From: Hyperoodon ampullatus
Taxonomy: Eukaryota > Chordata > Mammalia > Artiodactyla > Ziphiidae
Length of the DNA: 64,000 nt
Assembly (NCBI GenBank): GCA_949752795.1
Contig: CATKHW010000287.1
Span: forward strand, 62,001-126,000
Direction: 5' to 3'
The translations under genes were made by a program, and so were the position numbers. Each line of letters starts with the position of its first letter. Position 1 is the stretch's first letter. Below the pieces are notes generated by a model. It worked only from the letters and a program-made list of their open reading frames with translations, was not told the DNA's origin and did not search any database. Shown here piece by piece: positions 1 to 10,945 of the stretch.

Positions 1-159
1 GAAAGGCAAGACAGGCCCTGGAGAACAGGGAGCCTTGTTATGCTGATGGGTGGGATGTAAATTGCCAACTGCCTCTCTGGAGGAGTGCATTCTGTTCCCT
101 AAAACAAGTAAAGAACAGAGCTACAGAGCCAAGGGCACTACCAGTCTAGGGAATATACC

Positions 160-441
160 TTGGGAAAACTGAAAATCAATAAGACAGAGCCACCCCAAAA
201 CTTAGGGCTGCACTGCATACAAGGACCTCAACTTGGATACACCTTAAGTATCCCAGAAAATATAAACATGGTTCAAAAAATTGTGGTACTTACGTACGAT
301 GGAATATCCCTCAGCCAGGAAATCAATGTCATAAGACCAGTAGCAGCAAAATGGGTGGATTCAGGTACGATGATTCTAAGTGAAATAAGTCACACAGAAA
401 AAGAAACTTATCATAAGATATCACTTATGAAGATCCTGTAA
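160..441 (+). other. Open frame of 93 codons inside the repeat (not called as a gene)
   Basis: A frame that opens at a TTG codon and closes at TAA recurs in every unit. It has no upstream in-frame ATG; the first ATG is near codon 37. I recognise no domain, signal peptide or motif. The frame is open in all 37 copies, but copies 9, 11 and 12 lose the TTG, and copy 28 (47,353) loses the stop and runs seven codons further. Homogenisation of the array by itself keeps such a frame open, so this is not evidence for a protein. Confidence 0.25.
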
Positions 442-770
442 ACATGGCTACACTTGAACTGAGTTAGGAAAGAGAACAGTGTCTCACATTTAGAAAACAC
501 TCTTATACCTGCTTAAGGGGGAAGGAGAGGTGGGGTGATGCATAAAACCAGAGTTTGATATAAGCACAGGTACCGTTCCAAAAACCAACTATGGAATAGA
601 CAAGACCTACACCGTCCTCAGTGAAAGGGACTCAAAACCCCATATTTCCTGCAGAGGAAAATATCTGACTAGTAAGAATCTTAAAACCTATGTATTGATA
701 TGTCTCCGTAAGGGAATCAAGTGTGTCTAGACTGGCATAAACATGGCAGCGAGAATCAGCTCAAACCCAC

Positions 771-778
771 TATAAAAA
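771..778 (+). promoter_or_regulatory. TATA-box-like tataaaaa (one per unit)
   Basis: The sequence cactataaaaagg at a fixed place in each unit fits the TATA-box consensus; in unit 7 it is cactataaaatgg. No initiation element or transcript can be shown from sequence. In AT-rich DNA such a match may be chance. Further copies lie every 1,739 bp. Confidence 0.2.
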
Positions 779-1577
779 GGAATTTCAAAAACAAAACAAA
801 AAAACTGGGAAATTCTTTACAATTCCTTCAGGGTCTCTGATGAAAGCTGGAATGACCCTATCTACAACGACAGCTGGATGTGGCATAAGGAGGGACACTT
901 GGGACTGAGACGATTGGTGAGATTGGGTGAGCAAATGCAGACGCTTTAAAGCAATAATGCATGGCACCCATTCCATGGGTCCGAACTCTCCAGGTTGAAG
1001 GGAATATTACTACAGCTATAACATGTGCGGGAAACCTAGAGAACGGACACACTGTGAATACGAAAGGTTTCTAAAACTCAACGAATAGTCCCTCTCCTGG
1101 TGCTCCGGTTTGACTTTCCGTCTGCTTTACTATCAACCTCCCAACTTGGAGAGACAGCCCCTTTAACCTCTTGGTTCGCACAGGTTGCCAATTTGGCAGA
1201 GGATGAAAGGGAAGAGGGAGAACCAATGAGAGAGTAGCTGTTAGGCATTTGGACGGGCACATATCACTCTAATTTCCCGGCAGGAAGAAGAATTAACCAA
1301 ATTCTCAGCCACCCACCGGGAACCAGTATAGGTCCTGAACCAAAATTTTGGACTTGCGGTCAGCTCACCAAAAACGAGTTGAAAAATGGAGCTCAGGGGC
1401 ACAGCAATTCACAAACTGGACGAGTAATAAAGGACAACTATCTTCCAAAAATCTGTTGAGGGAAGGCAACGAGGCGGACTTGAAAGCGAGGCAGAATAGC
1501 AGGAAACAGATTTCAAGAGGTACGTTGGAATCGCCTTTAAAGCACAGGAAGAGGGGCACAACCTCGACAATGATGCA

Positions 1578-1651
1578 CTTGGCCAAAAAGGGCATATGCG
1601 TTTTCTCCTGAATATATTCAGGAGAAAACGCATATGCCCTTTTTGGCCAAG
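1578..1651. repeat. 74-bp perfect palindrome, A/T version (unit 1)
   Basis: Bases 1578-1614 are the exact reverse complement of 1615-1651, with no spacer; the centre is gaata|tattc. Arms are C TTGGCC, five A, GGG, catatgcg, TTTTCTCCTG, AATA. A transcript from either strand would fold into a 35- to 37-bp hairpin, and the DNA could extrude a cruciform. At the variable pair this copy has A1594 and T1635. Every complete unit has the equivalent palindrome at the same place. Confidence 0.97.
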
Positions 1652-1665
1652 CAAGCAAGCGGGCA

Positions 1666-1673
1666 ATGCAAAT
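1666..1673 (+). promoter_or_regulatory. Octamer ATGCAAAT (one per unit)
   Basis: Exact match to the octamer bound by POU/Oct transcription factors, 14 bases after the end of the palindrome. I see it unchanged after every palindrome in the window, for example at 3405, 12342 and 62771. Factor binding is inference. Confidence 0.4.
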
Positions 1674-1739
1674 CTGCACTACAAAGAAGTATCACTTCCC
1701 ACCGGTCAAAAGGGACATCCACAAAATGTGTAAGAACAA

Positions 1740-3478
1740 GAAAGGCAAGACAGGCCCTGGAGAACAGGGAGCCTTGTTATGCTGATGGGCGGGATGTAAA
1801 TTGCAAACTGCCTCTCTGGAGGAGTGCATTCTGTTCCCTAAAACAAGTAAAGAACAGAGCTACAGAGCCAAGGGCACTACCAGTCTAGGGAATATACCTT
1901 GGGAAAACTGAAAATCAATAAGACAGAGCCACCCCAAAATTTAGGGCTGCACTGCATACAAGGACATCAACTTGGATACACCTTAAGTATCCCAGAAAAT
2001 ATAAACATGGTTCAAAAAATTGTGGTACTTACGTACGATGGAATATCCCTCAGCCATGAAATCAATGTCATAAGACCAGTAGCAGCAAAATGGGTGGATT
2101 CAGGTACGATGATTCTAAGTGAAATAAGTCACACAGAAAAAGAAACTTATCATAAGATATCACTTATGAAGATCCTGTAAACATGGCTACACTTGAACTG
2201 AGTTAGGAAAGAGAACAGTGTCTCACATTTAGAAAGCACTCTTATACCTGCTTAAGGGGGAAGGAGAGGTGGGGTGATGCATAAAACCAGAGTTTGATAT
2301 AAGCACAGGTACCGTTCCAAAAACCAACTATGGAATAGACAAGACCTACACCGTCCTCAGTGAAAGGGACTCAAAACCCCATATTTCCCGCAGAGGAAAG
2401 TATCTGACTAGTAAGAATCTTAAAACCTATGTATTGATATGTCTCCATAAGGGAATCAAGTGTGTCTAGACTGGCATAAACATGGCAGCGAGAATCAGCT
2501 CAAACCCACTATAAAAAGGAATTTCAAAAACAAAACAAAAAAACTGGGAAAATCTTTACAATTCCTTCAGGGTCTCTGATGAAAGCTGGAATGACCCTAT
2601 CTACAACGACAGCTGGATGTGGCATAAGGAGGGACACTTGGGACTGAGACGATTGGTGAGATTGGGTGAGCAAATGCAGACCCTTTAAAGCAATAATGCA
2701 TGGCACCCATTTCATGGGTCCGAACTCTCCAGGTGGAAGGGAATATTACTACAGCTATAACATGTGCGGGAAACCTAGGGAACGGACACACTGTGAATAC
2801 GAAAGGTTTCTAAAACTCAACGCATAGTCCCTCTCCTGGTGCTCCGGTTTGACTTTCCGTCTGCTTTACTATCAACCTCCCAACTTGGAGAGACAGCCCC
2901 TTTAACCTCTTGGTTCGCACAGGTTGCCAATTTGGCAGAGGATGAAAGGGAAGAGGGAGAACCAATGAGAGAGTAGCTGTTAGGCATTTGGACGGGCACA
3001 TATCACTGTAATTTCCCGGCAGGAAGAAGAATTAACCAAATTCTCAGCCACCCACCGGGAACCAGTATAGGTCCTGAACCAAAATTTTGGACTTGCGGTC
3101 AGCTCACCAAAAACGAGTTGAAAAATGGAGCTCAGGGGCACAGCAATTCACAAACTGGCCGAGTAATAAAGGACAACTATCTTCCAAAAATCTGTTGAGG
3201 GAAGGCAACGAGGTGGACTTGAAAGCGAGGCAGAATAGCAGGAAACAGATTTCAAGAGGTACGTTGGAATCGCCTTTAAAGCACAGGAAGAGGGGCACAA
3301 CTTCGACAATGATGCACTTGGCCAAAAAGGGCGTATGCGTTTTCTCCTGAATATATTCAGGAGAAAACGCATACGCCCTTTTTGGCCAAGCAAGCAAGCG
3401 GGCAATGCAAATCTGCACTACAAAGAAGTATCACTTCCCACCGGTCAAAAGGGACATCCACAAAATGTGTAAGAACAA
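1740..3478. repeat. Satellite unit 2
   Basis: Full-length unit. Palindrome 3317-3390 is perfect with the common G/C pair. Private changes include ttgcaaac (about 1802), ggacatcaac (about 1963), an aaaatctt variant near 2538 and caggtgga near 2730. Unlike its neighbours it has gcagaccc and cgcatag, the variant set that dominates from unit 8 onward, so neighbouring units here are not each other's closest relatives. Confidence 0.9.
3317..3390. repeat. 74-bp perfect palindrome, common G/C version (unit 2)
   Basis: Same structure as in unit 1 but with G3333 and C3374 at the variable pair. This is the predominant form: of 36 palindromes, 23 are perfect, and 21 of those are of this G/C type. Confidence 0.97.
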
Positions 3479-5217
3479 GAAAGGCAAGACAGGCCCTGGA
3501 GAACAGGGAGCCTTGTTATGCTGATGGGCGGGATGTAAATTGCCAACTGCCTCTCTGGAGGAGTGCATTCTGTTCCCTAAAACAAGTAAAGAACAGAGCT
3601 ACAGAGCCAAGGGCACTACCAGTCTAGGGAATATACCTTGGGAAAACTGAAAATCAATAAGACAGAGCCACCCCAAAATATAGGGCTGCACTGCATACAA
3701 GGACCTCAACTTGGATACACCTTAAGTATCCCAGAAAATATAAACATGGTTCAAAAAATTGTGGTACTTACGTACGATGGAATATCCCTCAGCCATGAAA
3801 TCAATGTCATAAGACCAGTAGCAGCAAAATGGGTGGATTCAGGTACGATCATTCTAAGTGAAATAAGTCACACAGAAAAAAAAACTTATCATAAGATATC
3901 ACTTATGAAGATCCTGTAAACATGGCTACACTTGAACTGAGTTAGGAAAGAGAACAGTGTCTCACATTTAGAAAACACTCTTATACCTGCTTAAGGGGGA
4001 AGGAGAGGTGGGGTGATGCATAAAACCAGAGTTTGATATAAGCACAGGTACCGTTCCAAAAACCAACTATGGAATAGACAAGACCTACACCGTCCTCAGC
4101 GAAAGGGACTCAAAACCCCATATTTCCCGCAGAGGAAAATATCTGACTAGTAAGAATCTTAAAACCTATGTATTGATATGTCTCCATAAGGGAATCAAGT
4201 GTGTCTAGACTGGCAAAAACATGGCAGCGAGAATCAGCTCAAACCCACTATAAAAAGGAATTTCAAAAACAAAACAAAAAAACTGGGAAATTCTTTACAA
4301 TTCCTTCAGAGTCTCTGATGAAAGCTGGAATGACCCTATCTACAACGACAGCTGGATGTGGCATAAGGAGGGACACTTGGGACTGAGACGATTGGTGAGA
4401 TTGGGTGAGCAAATGCAGACGCTTTAAAGCAATAATGCATGGCACCCATTCCATGGGTCCGAACTCTCCAGGTTGAAGGGAATATTACTACAGCTATAAC
4501 ATGTGCGGGAAACCTAGAGAACGGACACACTGTGAATACGAAAGGTTTCTAAAACTCAACGAATAGTCCCTCTCCTGGTGCTCCGGTTTGACTTTCCGTC
4601 TGCTTTACTATCAACCTCCCAACTTGGAGAGACAGCCCCTTTAACCTCTTGGTTCGCACAGGTTGCCAATTTGGCAGAGGATGAAAGGGAAGAGGGAGAA
4701 CCAATGAGAGAGTAGCTGTTAGGCATTTGGACGGGCACATATCACTGTAATTTCCCGGCAGGAAGAAGAATTAACCAAATTCTCAGCCACCCACCGGGAA
4801 CCAGTATAGGTCCTGAACCAAAATTTTGGACTTGCGGTCAGCTCACCAAAAACGAGTTGAAAAATGGAGCTCAGGGGCACAGCAATTCACAAACTGGCCG
4901 AGTAATAAAGGACAACTATCGTCCAAAAATCTGTTGAGGGAAGGCAACGAGGCGGACTTGAAAGCGAGGCAGAATAGCAGGAAACAGATTTCAAGAGGTA
5001 CGTTGGAATCGCCTTTAAAGCACAGGAAGAGGGGCACAACTTCGACAATGACGCACTTGGCCAAAAAGGGCGTATGCGTTTTCTCCTGAATATATTCAGG
5101 AGAAAACGCATACGCCCGTTTTGGCCAAGCAAGCAAGCGGGCAATGCAAATCTGCACTACAAAGAAGTATCACTTCCCACCGGTCAAAAGGGACATCCAC
5201 AAAATGTGTAAGAACAA
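3479..5217. repeat. Satellite unit 3
   Basis: Full-length unit. Palindrome 5056-5129 has one mismatch, a T-to-G change at 5118 in the right arm. Private variants: aatatagg near 3678, gatcatt near 3847, ggcaaaaac near 4213 and cttcagagtc near 4306. It is the first unit with tcagcgaaag (about 4096), the form found in units 9-37. Confidence 0.9.
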
Positions 5218-6956
5218 GAAAGGCAAGACAGGCCCTGGAGAACAGGGAACCTTGTTATGCTGATGGGCGGGATGTAAATTGCCAACTGCCTCTCTGGAGG
5301 AGTGCATTCTGTTCCCTAAAACAAGTAAAGAACAGAGCTACAGAGCCAAGGGCACTACCAGTCTAGGGAATATACCTTGGGAAAACTGAAAATCAGTAAG
5401 ACAGAGCCACCCCAAAATTTAGGGCTGCACTGCATACAAGGACCTCAACTTGGATACACCTTAAGTATCCCAGAAAATATAAACATGGTTCAAAAAATTG
5501 TGGTACTTACGTACGATGGAATATCCCTCAGCCATGAAATCAATGTCATAAGACCAGTAGCAGCAAAATGGGTGGATTCAGGTACGATGATTCTAAGTGA
5601 AATAAGTCACACAGAAAAAGAAACTTATCATAAGATATCACTTATGAAGATCCTGTAAACATGGCTACACTTGAACTGAGTTAGGAAAGAGAACAGTGTC
5701 TCACATTTAGAAAACACTCTTATACCTGCTTAAGGGGGAAGGAGAGGTGGGGTGATGCATAAAACCAGAGTTTGATATAAGCACAGGTACCGTTCCAAAA
5801 ACCAACTATGGAATAGACAAGACCTACACCGTCCTCAGTGAAAGGGACTCAAAACCCCATATTTCCCGCAGAGGAATATATCTGACTAGTAAGAATCTTA
5901 AAACCTATGTATTGATATGTCTCCGTAAGGGAATCAAGTGGGTCTAGACTGGCATAAACATGGCAGCGAGAATCAGCTCAAACCCACTATAAAAAGGAAT
6001 TTCAAAAACAAAACAAAAAAACTGGGAAATTCTTTACAATTCCTTCAGGGTCTCTGATGAAAGCTGGAATGACCCTATCTACAACGACAGCTGGATGTGG
6101 CATAAGGAGGGACACTTGGGACTGAGACGATTGGTGAGATTGGGTGAGCAAATGCAGACGCTTTAAAGCAATAATGCATGGCACCCATTCCATGGGTCCG
6201 AACTCTCCAGGTTGAAGGGAATATTACTACAGCTATAACATGTGCGGGAAACCTAGAGAACGGACACACTGTGAATACGAAAGGTTTCTAAAACTCAACG
6301 AATAGTCCCTCTCCTGGTGCTCCGGTTTGACTTTCCGTCTGCTTTACTATCAACCTCCCAACTTGGAGAGACAGCCCCTTTAACCTCTTGGTTCGCACAG
6401 GTTGCCAATTTGGCAGAGGATGAAAGGGAAGAGGGAGAACCAATGAGAGAGTAGCTGTTAGGCATTTGGACGGGCACATATCACTGTAATTTCCCGGCAG
6501 GAAGAAGAATTAACCAAATTCTCAGCCACCCACCGGGAACCAGTATAGGTCCTGAACCAAAATTTTGGACTTGCGGTCAGCTCACCAAAAACGAGTTGAA
6601 AAATGGAGCTCAGGGGCACAGCAATTCACAAACTGGCCGAGTAATAAAGGACAACTATCGTCCAAAAATCTGTTGAGGGAAGGCAACGAGGCGGACTTGA
6701 AAGTGAGGCAGAATAGCAGGAAACAGATTTCAAGAGGTACGTTGGAATCGCCTTTAAAGCACAGGAAGAGGGGCACAACTTCGACAATGACGCACTTGGC
6801 CAAAAAGGGCGTATGCGTTTTCTCCTGAATATATTCAGGAGAAAACGCATACGCCCTTTTTGGCCAAGCAAGCAAGCGGGCAATGCAAATCAGCACTACA
6901 AAGAAGTATCACTTCCCACCGGTCAAAAGGGACATCCACAAAATGTGTAAGAACAA
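5218..6956. repeat. Satellite unit 4
   Basis: Full-length unit with a perfect palindrome at 6795-6868. It shares aatcagtaag (about 5391) and gtgggtctag (about 5938) with unit 5, showing that these two are sister copies. Private variants: aggaatata near 5873 and gaaagtgagg near 6699. Confidence 0.9.
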
Positions 6957-7638
6957 GAAAGGCAAGACAGGCCCTGGAGAACAGGGAGCCTTGTTATGCT
7001 GATGGGCGGGATGTAAATTGCCAACTGCCTCTCTGGAGGAGTGCATTCTGTTCCCTAAAACAAGTAAAGAACAGAGCTACAGAGCCAAGGGCACTACCAG
7101 TCTAGGGAATATACCTTGGGAAAAGTGAAAATCAGTAAGACAGAGCCACCCCAAAATTTAGGGCTGCACTGCATACAAGGACCTCAACTTGGATACACCT
7201 TAAGTATCCCAGAAAATATAAACATGGTTCAAAAAATTGTGGTACTTACGTACGATGGAATATCCCTCAGCCATGAAATCAATGTCATAAGACCAGTAGC
7301 AGCAAAATGGGTGGATTCAGGTACGATGATTCTAAGTGAAATAAGTCACACAGAAAAAGAAACTTATCATAAGATATCACTTATGAAGATCCTGTAAACA
7401 TGGCTACACTTGAACTGAGTTAGGAAAGAGAACAGTGTCTCACATTTAGAAAACACTCTTATACCTGCTTAAGGGGGAAGGAGAGGTGGGGTGATGCGTA
7501 AAACCAGAGTTTGATATAAGCACAGGTACCGTTCCAAAAACCAACTATGGAATAGACAAGACTTACACCTTCCTCAGTGAAAGGGACTCAAAACCCCATA
7601 TATCCCGCAGAGGAAAATATCTGACTAGTAAGAATCTT

Positions 7639-7653
7639 AAAACCTATGTATTG
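7639..7653 (+). repeat. Target-site duplication, left copy
   Basis: The 15 bases aaaacctatgtattg occur here and again exactly at 7881-7895, flanking the SINE. They start just after TT, giving the TT/AAAA context preferred by the L1 endonuclease, as expected for L1-driven retroposition. The other satellite units have this 15-mer once, which identifies the pre-insertion sequence. Confidence 0.95.
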
Positions 7654-7664
7654 GGCTTCCCTGG

Positions 7665-7675
7665 TGGCGCGGTGG
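7665..7675 (+). promoter_or_regulatory. Pol III A-box-like element of the SINE
   Basis: tggcgcggtgg resembles the tRNA A box (TGGCnnAGTGG) and lies 12 bases from the 5' end of the SINE, as expected for an internal polymerase III promoter. The A of AGTGG is G here. Confidence 0.7.
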
Positions 7676-7707
7676 TTGAGAGTCCGCCTGCCGATGCAGG
7701 GGACACG

Positions 7708-7717
7708 GGTTCGTGCC
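7708..7717 (+). promoter_or_regulatory. Pol III B-box-like element of the SINE
   Basis: ggttcgtgcc matches the tRNA B box GGTTCGAnnCC closely, with T in place of the conserved A. Its spacing of about 33 bases from the A box is typical of tRNA-derived SINEs. Confidence 0.75.
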
Positions 7718-7842
7718 CCGGTCTGGGAGGATCCCACATGCCGCGGAGCGGCTTGGCCCATGAGCCATGGCCATTGAGCCTGCGTGTCCGGAGCCTGTGC
7801 TCCGCAACGGGAGAGGCCACAACAGTGAGAGGCCCACATACC

Positions 7843-7844
<2 letters not shown>

Positions 7845-7884
<40 letters not shown>
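7845..7884 (+). repeat. 40-A homopolymer tail of the SINE
   Basis: Forty consecutive A residues. The last four overlap the right target duplication, so 36-40 belong to the retroposon. Such a tract is prone to length error in sequencing, so the exact number should be treated cautiously. Confidence 0.9.
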
Positions 7885-7887
<3 letters not shown>

Positions 7888-7895
7888 ATGTATTG
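7881..7895 (+). repeat. Target-site duplication, right copy
   Basis: Exact 15-bp copy of 7639-7653. The satellite sequence resumes directly after it in the correct phase (gatatgtctccgtaag). Confidence 0.95.
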
Positions 7896-8937
7896 ATATG
7901 TCTCCGTAAGGGAATCAAGTGGGTCTAGACTGGCATAAACATGGCAGCGAAAATCAGCTCAAACCCACTATAAAAAGGAATTTCAAAAACAAAACAAAAA
8001 AACTGGGAAATTCTTTACAATTCCTTCAGGGCCTCTGATGAAAGCTGGAATGACCCTATCTACAACGACAGCTGGATGTGGCATAAGGAGGGACACTTGG
8101 GACTGAGACAATTGGTGAGATTGGGTGAGCAAATGCAGACGCTTTAAAGCAATAATGCATGGCACCCATTCCATGGGTCCGAACTCTCCAGGTTGAAGGG
8201 AATATTACTACAGCTATAACATGTGCGGGAAACCTAGAGAACGGACACACTGTGAATACGAAAGGTTTGTAAAACTCAAAGAATAAACCCTCTCCTGGTG
8301 CTCCGGTTTGACTTTCCGTCTGGTTTACTATCAACCTCCCAACTTGGAGAGACAGCCCCTTTAACCTCTTGGTTCGCACAGGTTGCCAATTTGGCAGAGG
8401 ATGAAAGGGAAGAGGGAGAACCAATGAGAGAGTAGCTGTTAGGCATTTGGACGGGCACATATCACTGTAATTTCCCGGCAGGAAGAAGAATTAACCAAAT
8501 TCTCAGCCACCCACCGGGAACCAGTATAGGTCCTGAACCAAAATTTTGGACTTGCGGTCAGCTCTCCAAAAACGAGTTGAAAAATGGAGCTCAGGGACAC
8601 AGCAATTCACAAACTGGCCGAGAAATAAAGGACAACTATCGTCCAAAAATCTGTTGAGGGAAGGCAACGAGGCGGACTTGAAAGCGAGGCAGAATAGCAG
8701 GAAACAGATTTCAAGAGGTACGTTGGAATCGCCTTTAAAGCACAGGAAGAGGGGCACAACTTCGACAATGATGCACTTGGCCAAAAAGGGCGTATGCGTT
8801 TTCTCCTGAATATATTCAGGAGAAAACGCATACGCAATTTTTGGCCAAGCAAGCAAGCGGGCAATGCAAATCTGCACTACAAAGAAGTATCACTTCCCAC
8901 CGGTCAAAAGGGACATCCACAAAATGTGTAAGAACAA

Positions 8938-10676
8938 GAAAGGCAAGACAGGCCCTGGAGAACAGGGAGCCTTTTTATGCTGATGGGCGGGATGTAAATT
9001 GCCAACTGCCTCTCTGGAGGAGTGCATTCTGTTCCCTAAAACAAGTAAAGAACAGAGCTACAGAGCCAAGGGCACTACCAGTCTAGGGAATATACCTTGG
9101 GAAAACTGAAAATCAATAAGACGGAGCCACCCCAAAATTTAGGGCTGCACTGCATACAAGGACCTCAACTTGGATACACCTTAAGTATCCCAGAAAATAT
9201 AAACATGGTTCAAAAAATTGTGGTACTTACGTACGATGGAATATCCCTCAGCCATGAAATCAATGTCATAAGACCAGTAGCAGCAAAATGGGTGGATTCA
9301 GGTACGATGATTCTAAGTGAAATAAGTCACACAGAAAAAGAAACTTATCATAAGATATCACTTATGAAGATCCTGTAAACATGGCTACACTTGAACTGAG
9401 TTAGGAAAGAGAACAGTGTCTCACATTTAGAAAACACTCTTATACCTGCTTAAGGGGGAAGGAGAGGTGGGGTGATGCATAAAACCAGAGTTTGATATAA
9501 GCACAGGTACCGTTCCAAAAACCAACTATGGAATAGACAAGACCTACACCGTCCTCAGTGAAAGGGACTCAAAACCCCATATTTCCCACAGAGGAAAATA
9601 TCTGACTAGTAAGAATCTTAAAACCTATGTATTGATATGTCTCCGTAAGGGAATCAAGTGTGTCTAGACTGGCATAAACATGGCAGCGAGAATCAGCTCA
9701 AACCCACTATAAAAAGGAATTTCAAAAACAAAACAAAAAAACTGGGAAATTCTTTACAATTCCTTCAGGGTCTCTGATGAAAGCTGGAATGACCCTATCT
9801 ACAACGACAGCTGGATGTGGCATAAGGAGGGACACTTGGGACTGAGACGATTGGTGAGATTGGGTGAGCAAATGCAGACGCTTTAAAGCAATAATGCATG
9901 GCACCCATTCCATGGGTCCGAACTCTCCAGGTTGAAGGGAATATTACTACAGCTATAACATGTGCGGGAAACCTAGAGAACGGACACAGTGTGAATACGA
10001 AAGGTTTCTAAAACTCAAAGAATAAACCCTCTCCTGGTGCTCCGGTTTGACTTTCCGGCTGCTTTACTATCATTCTCCGAAATTGGAGAGACAGCCCCTT
10101 TAACCTCCTGGTTCGCACAGGTTGCCAATTTGGCAGAGGATGAAAGGGAAGAGGGAGAACCAATGAGAGAGTAACTGTTAGGCATTTGGACGGGCTCATA
10201 TCACTGTAATTTCCCGGCAGGAAGAAGAATTAACCAAATTCTCAGCCACCCACCGGGAACCAGTATAGGTCCTGAACCAAAATTTTGGACTTGCGGTCAG
10301 CTCTCCAAAAACGAGTTGAAAAATGGAGCTCAGGGACACAGCAATTCACAAACTGGCCGAGTAACAAAGGACAACTATCGTCCATAAATCTGTTGACGGA
10401 AGGCAATGAGGCGGACTTGAAAGCGAGGCAGAATAGCAGGAAACAGATTTCAAGAGGTACGTTGGAATTGCCTTTAAAGCACAGGAAGAGGGTCCCAACT
10501 TCGACAATGATGCACTTGGACAAAAAGGGCGTATGCGTTTTCTCCTGAATATATTCAGGAGAAAACGCATAGGCCCTTTTTGGCCAAGCAAGCAAGCGGG
10601 CAATGCAAATCTGCACTACAAAGAAGTATCACTTCCCACCGGTCAAAAGGGACATCCACAAAATGTGTAAGAACAA
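8938..10676. repeat. Satellite unit 6, diverged second half
   Basis: Full-length unit. Its first ~1,050 bases are ordinary; from about 9989 to its end and on into unit 7 it carries the densest differences in the window. Palindrome 10515-10588 has two mismatches: C-to-A at 10520, and G10531 facing G10572. Private variants include aatgagg near 10405, gacgga near 10395 and gggtccc near 10490. Confidence 0.9.
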
Positions 10677-10945
10677 GAAAGGCAAGACAGGCCCTGGAGA
10701 ACAGGGAGCCTTGTTACGCTGATGGCCGGGATGTAAATTGCCAACTGCCTCTCTGGAGGAGTGCATTATGTTCCCTAAAACAAGTAAAGAACAGAGCTAC
10801 AGAGCCAAGGGCACTACCAGTCTAGGGAATATACCTTGGGAAAACTGAAAATCAATAAGACAGAGCCACCCCAAAATTTAGGGCTGCACTGCTTACAAGG
10901 ACCTCAACTTGGGTACAAAATAAATATCCCAGGAAATATAAACAT
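9989..10945. repeat. Strongly diverged block within the array
   Basis: By hand count about 33 substitutions and no length change relative to the neighbours in roughly 950 bases. Examples: atcattctccgaaattgg near 10069, gtaacaaagg near 10361, gacggaagg near 10395, gggtcccaac near 10490 and acaaaataaatatcc near 10915. Only a few of these are shared with unit 5. Confidence 0.8.
10515..10588. repeat. Palindrome with G/G mismatch (unit 6)
   Basis: G10531 faces G10572, so the left arm has the common form and the right arm has the form found in unit 7. A second mismatch is A10520 in the left arm. Confidence 0.93.

Larger units (their letters stand above)
1..1739. repeat. Satellite unit 1
   Basis: Full 1,739-bp unit and a useful map for the others. 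In order it holds a conserved open frame (160-441), a TATA-like stretch (771-778), an A-rich tract (787-806), the 12-bp palindrome ccaaaattttgg (about 1340), the 74-bp palindrome (1578-1651) and an octamer (1666-1673). Unit-specific variants: tggacgag near 1418 and tcactctaat near 1265. Its palindrome is perfect but carries A1594/T1635 where nearly all other units have G/C. It shares gcagacgc (about 936) and cgaatag (about 1081) with units 3 and 4. Confidence 0.9.
7654..7884 (+). mobile_element. tRNA-derived SINE of the CHR type, with poly(A) tail
   Basis: The insertion begins ggcttccctggtggcgcgg, the start I recognise as the cetacean CHR SINE; one more G at 7653 could belong to element or target. 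The first ~70 bases are tRNA-like, with an A-box-like and a B-box-like polymerase III element. A unique body follows, ending in ccgc before 40 uninterrupted A residues (7845-7884). Perfect 15-bp duplications flank it. The element is non-autonomous and would have used L1 machinery. Several differences from the form I remember are TG or CA where CpG is expected (for example near 7760, 7773 and 7835), compatible with decay of methylated CpG. A pure tail and intact duplications suggest a fairly recent insertion. It is the only mobile element I see in the 64 kb. Confidence 0.93.
6957..8937. repeat. Satellite unit 5, interrupted by a SINE
   Basis: Same unit expanded to 1,981 bp by a 242-bp insertion (SINE plus duplicated target). 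Palindrome 8776-8849 has two adjacent right-arm changes (CC to AA at 8836-8837). The second half carries aaagaataaacc (about 8278), gctctcc (about 8562), cagggacac (about 8594) and gagaaataaag; all but the last are shared with unit 6. Confidence 0.9.

Noticed and set aside
787..806. A-rich tract in each unit as the tail of an old retroposon
   Set aside because: The stretch aaaaacaaaacaaaaaaac is A-rich, but no tRNA-like or LINE-like sequence precedes it and no target duplication flanks it.
1578..1651. Palindrome as a transcription terminator or a foldback transposon
   Set aside because: No gene lies upstream and no U-tract follows, so a terminator call is unsupported. I see no flanking target duplication or transposase, so a foldback or MITE origin cannot be shown either.
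1365..1679. Minus-strand 104-codon frame across the palindrome, the longest recurrent one
   Set aside because: It is drawn through the 74-bp palindrome and overlaps a plus-strand 87-codon frame and another minus-strand frame. There is no recognisable domain.
7588..7896. Open frames over the SINE
   Set aside because: They run through a tRNA-derived non-coding element and its poly(A) tail. The SINE has no coding capacity.
8056..8460. Minus-strand 134-codon frame in unit 5
   Set aside because: It arises from base changes that remove a stop in this unit alone; the same region holds two separate frames in other units, so it is a chance fusion.
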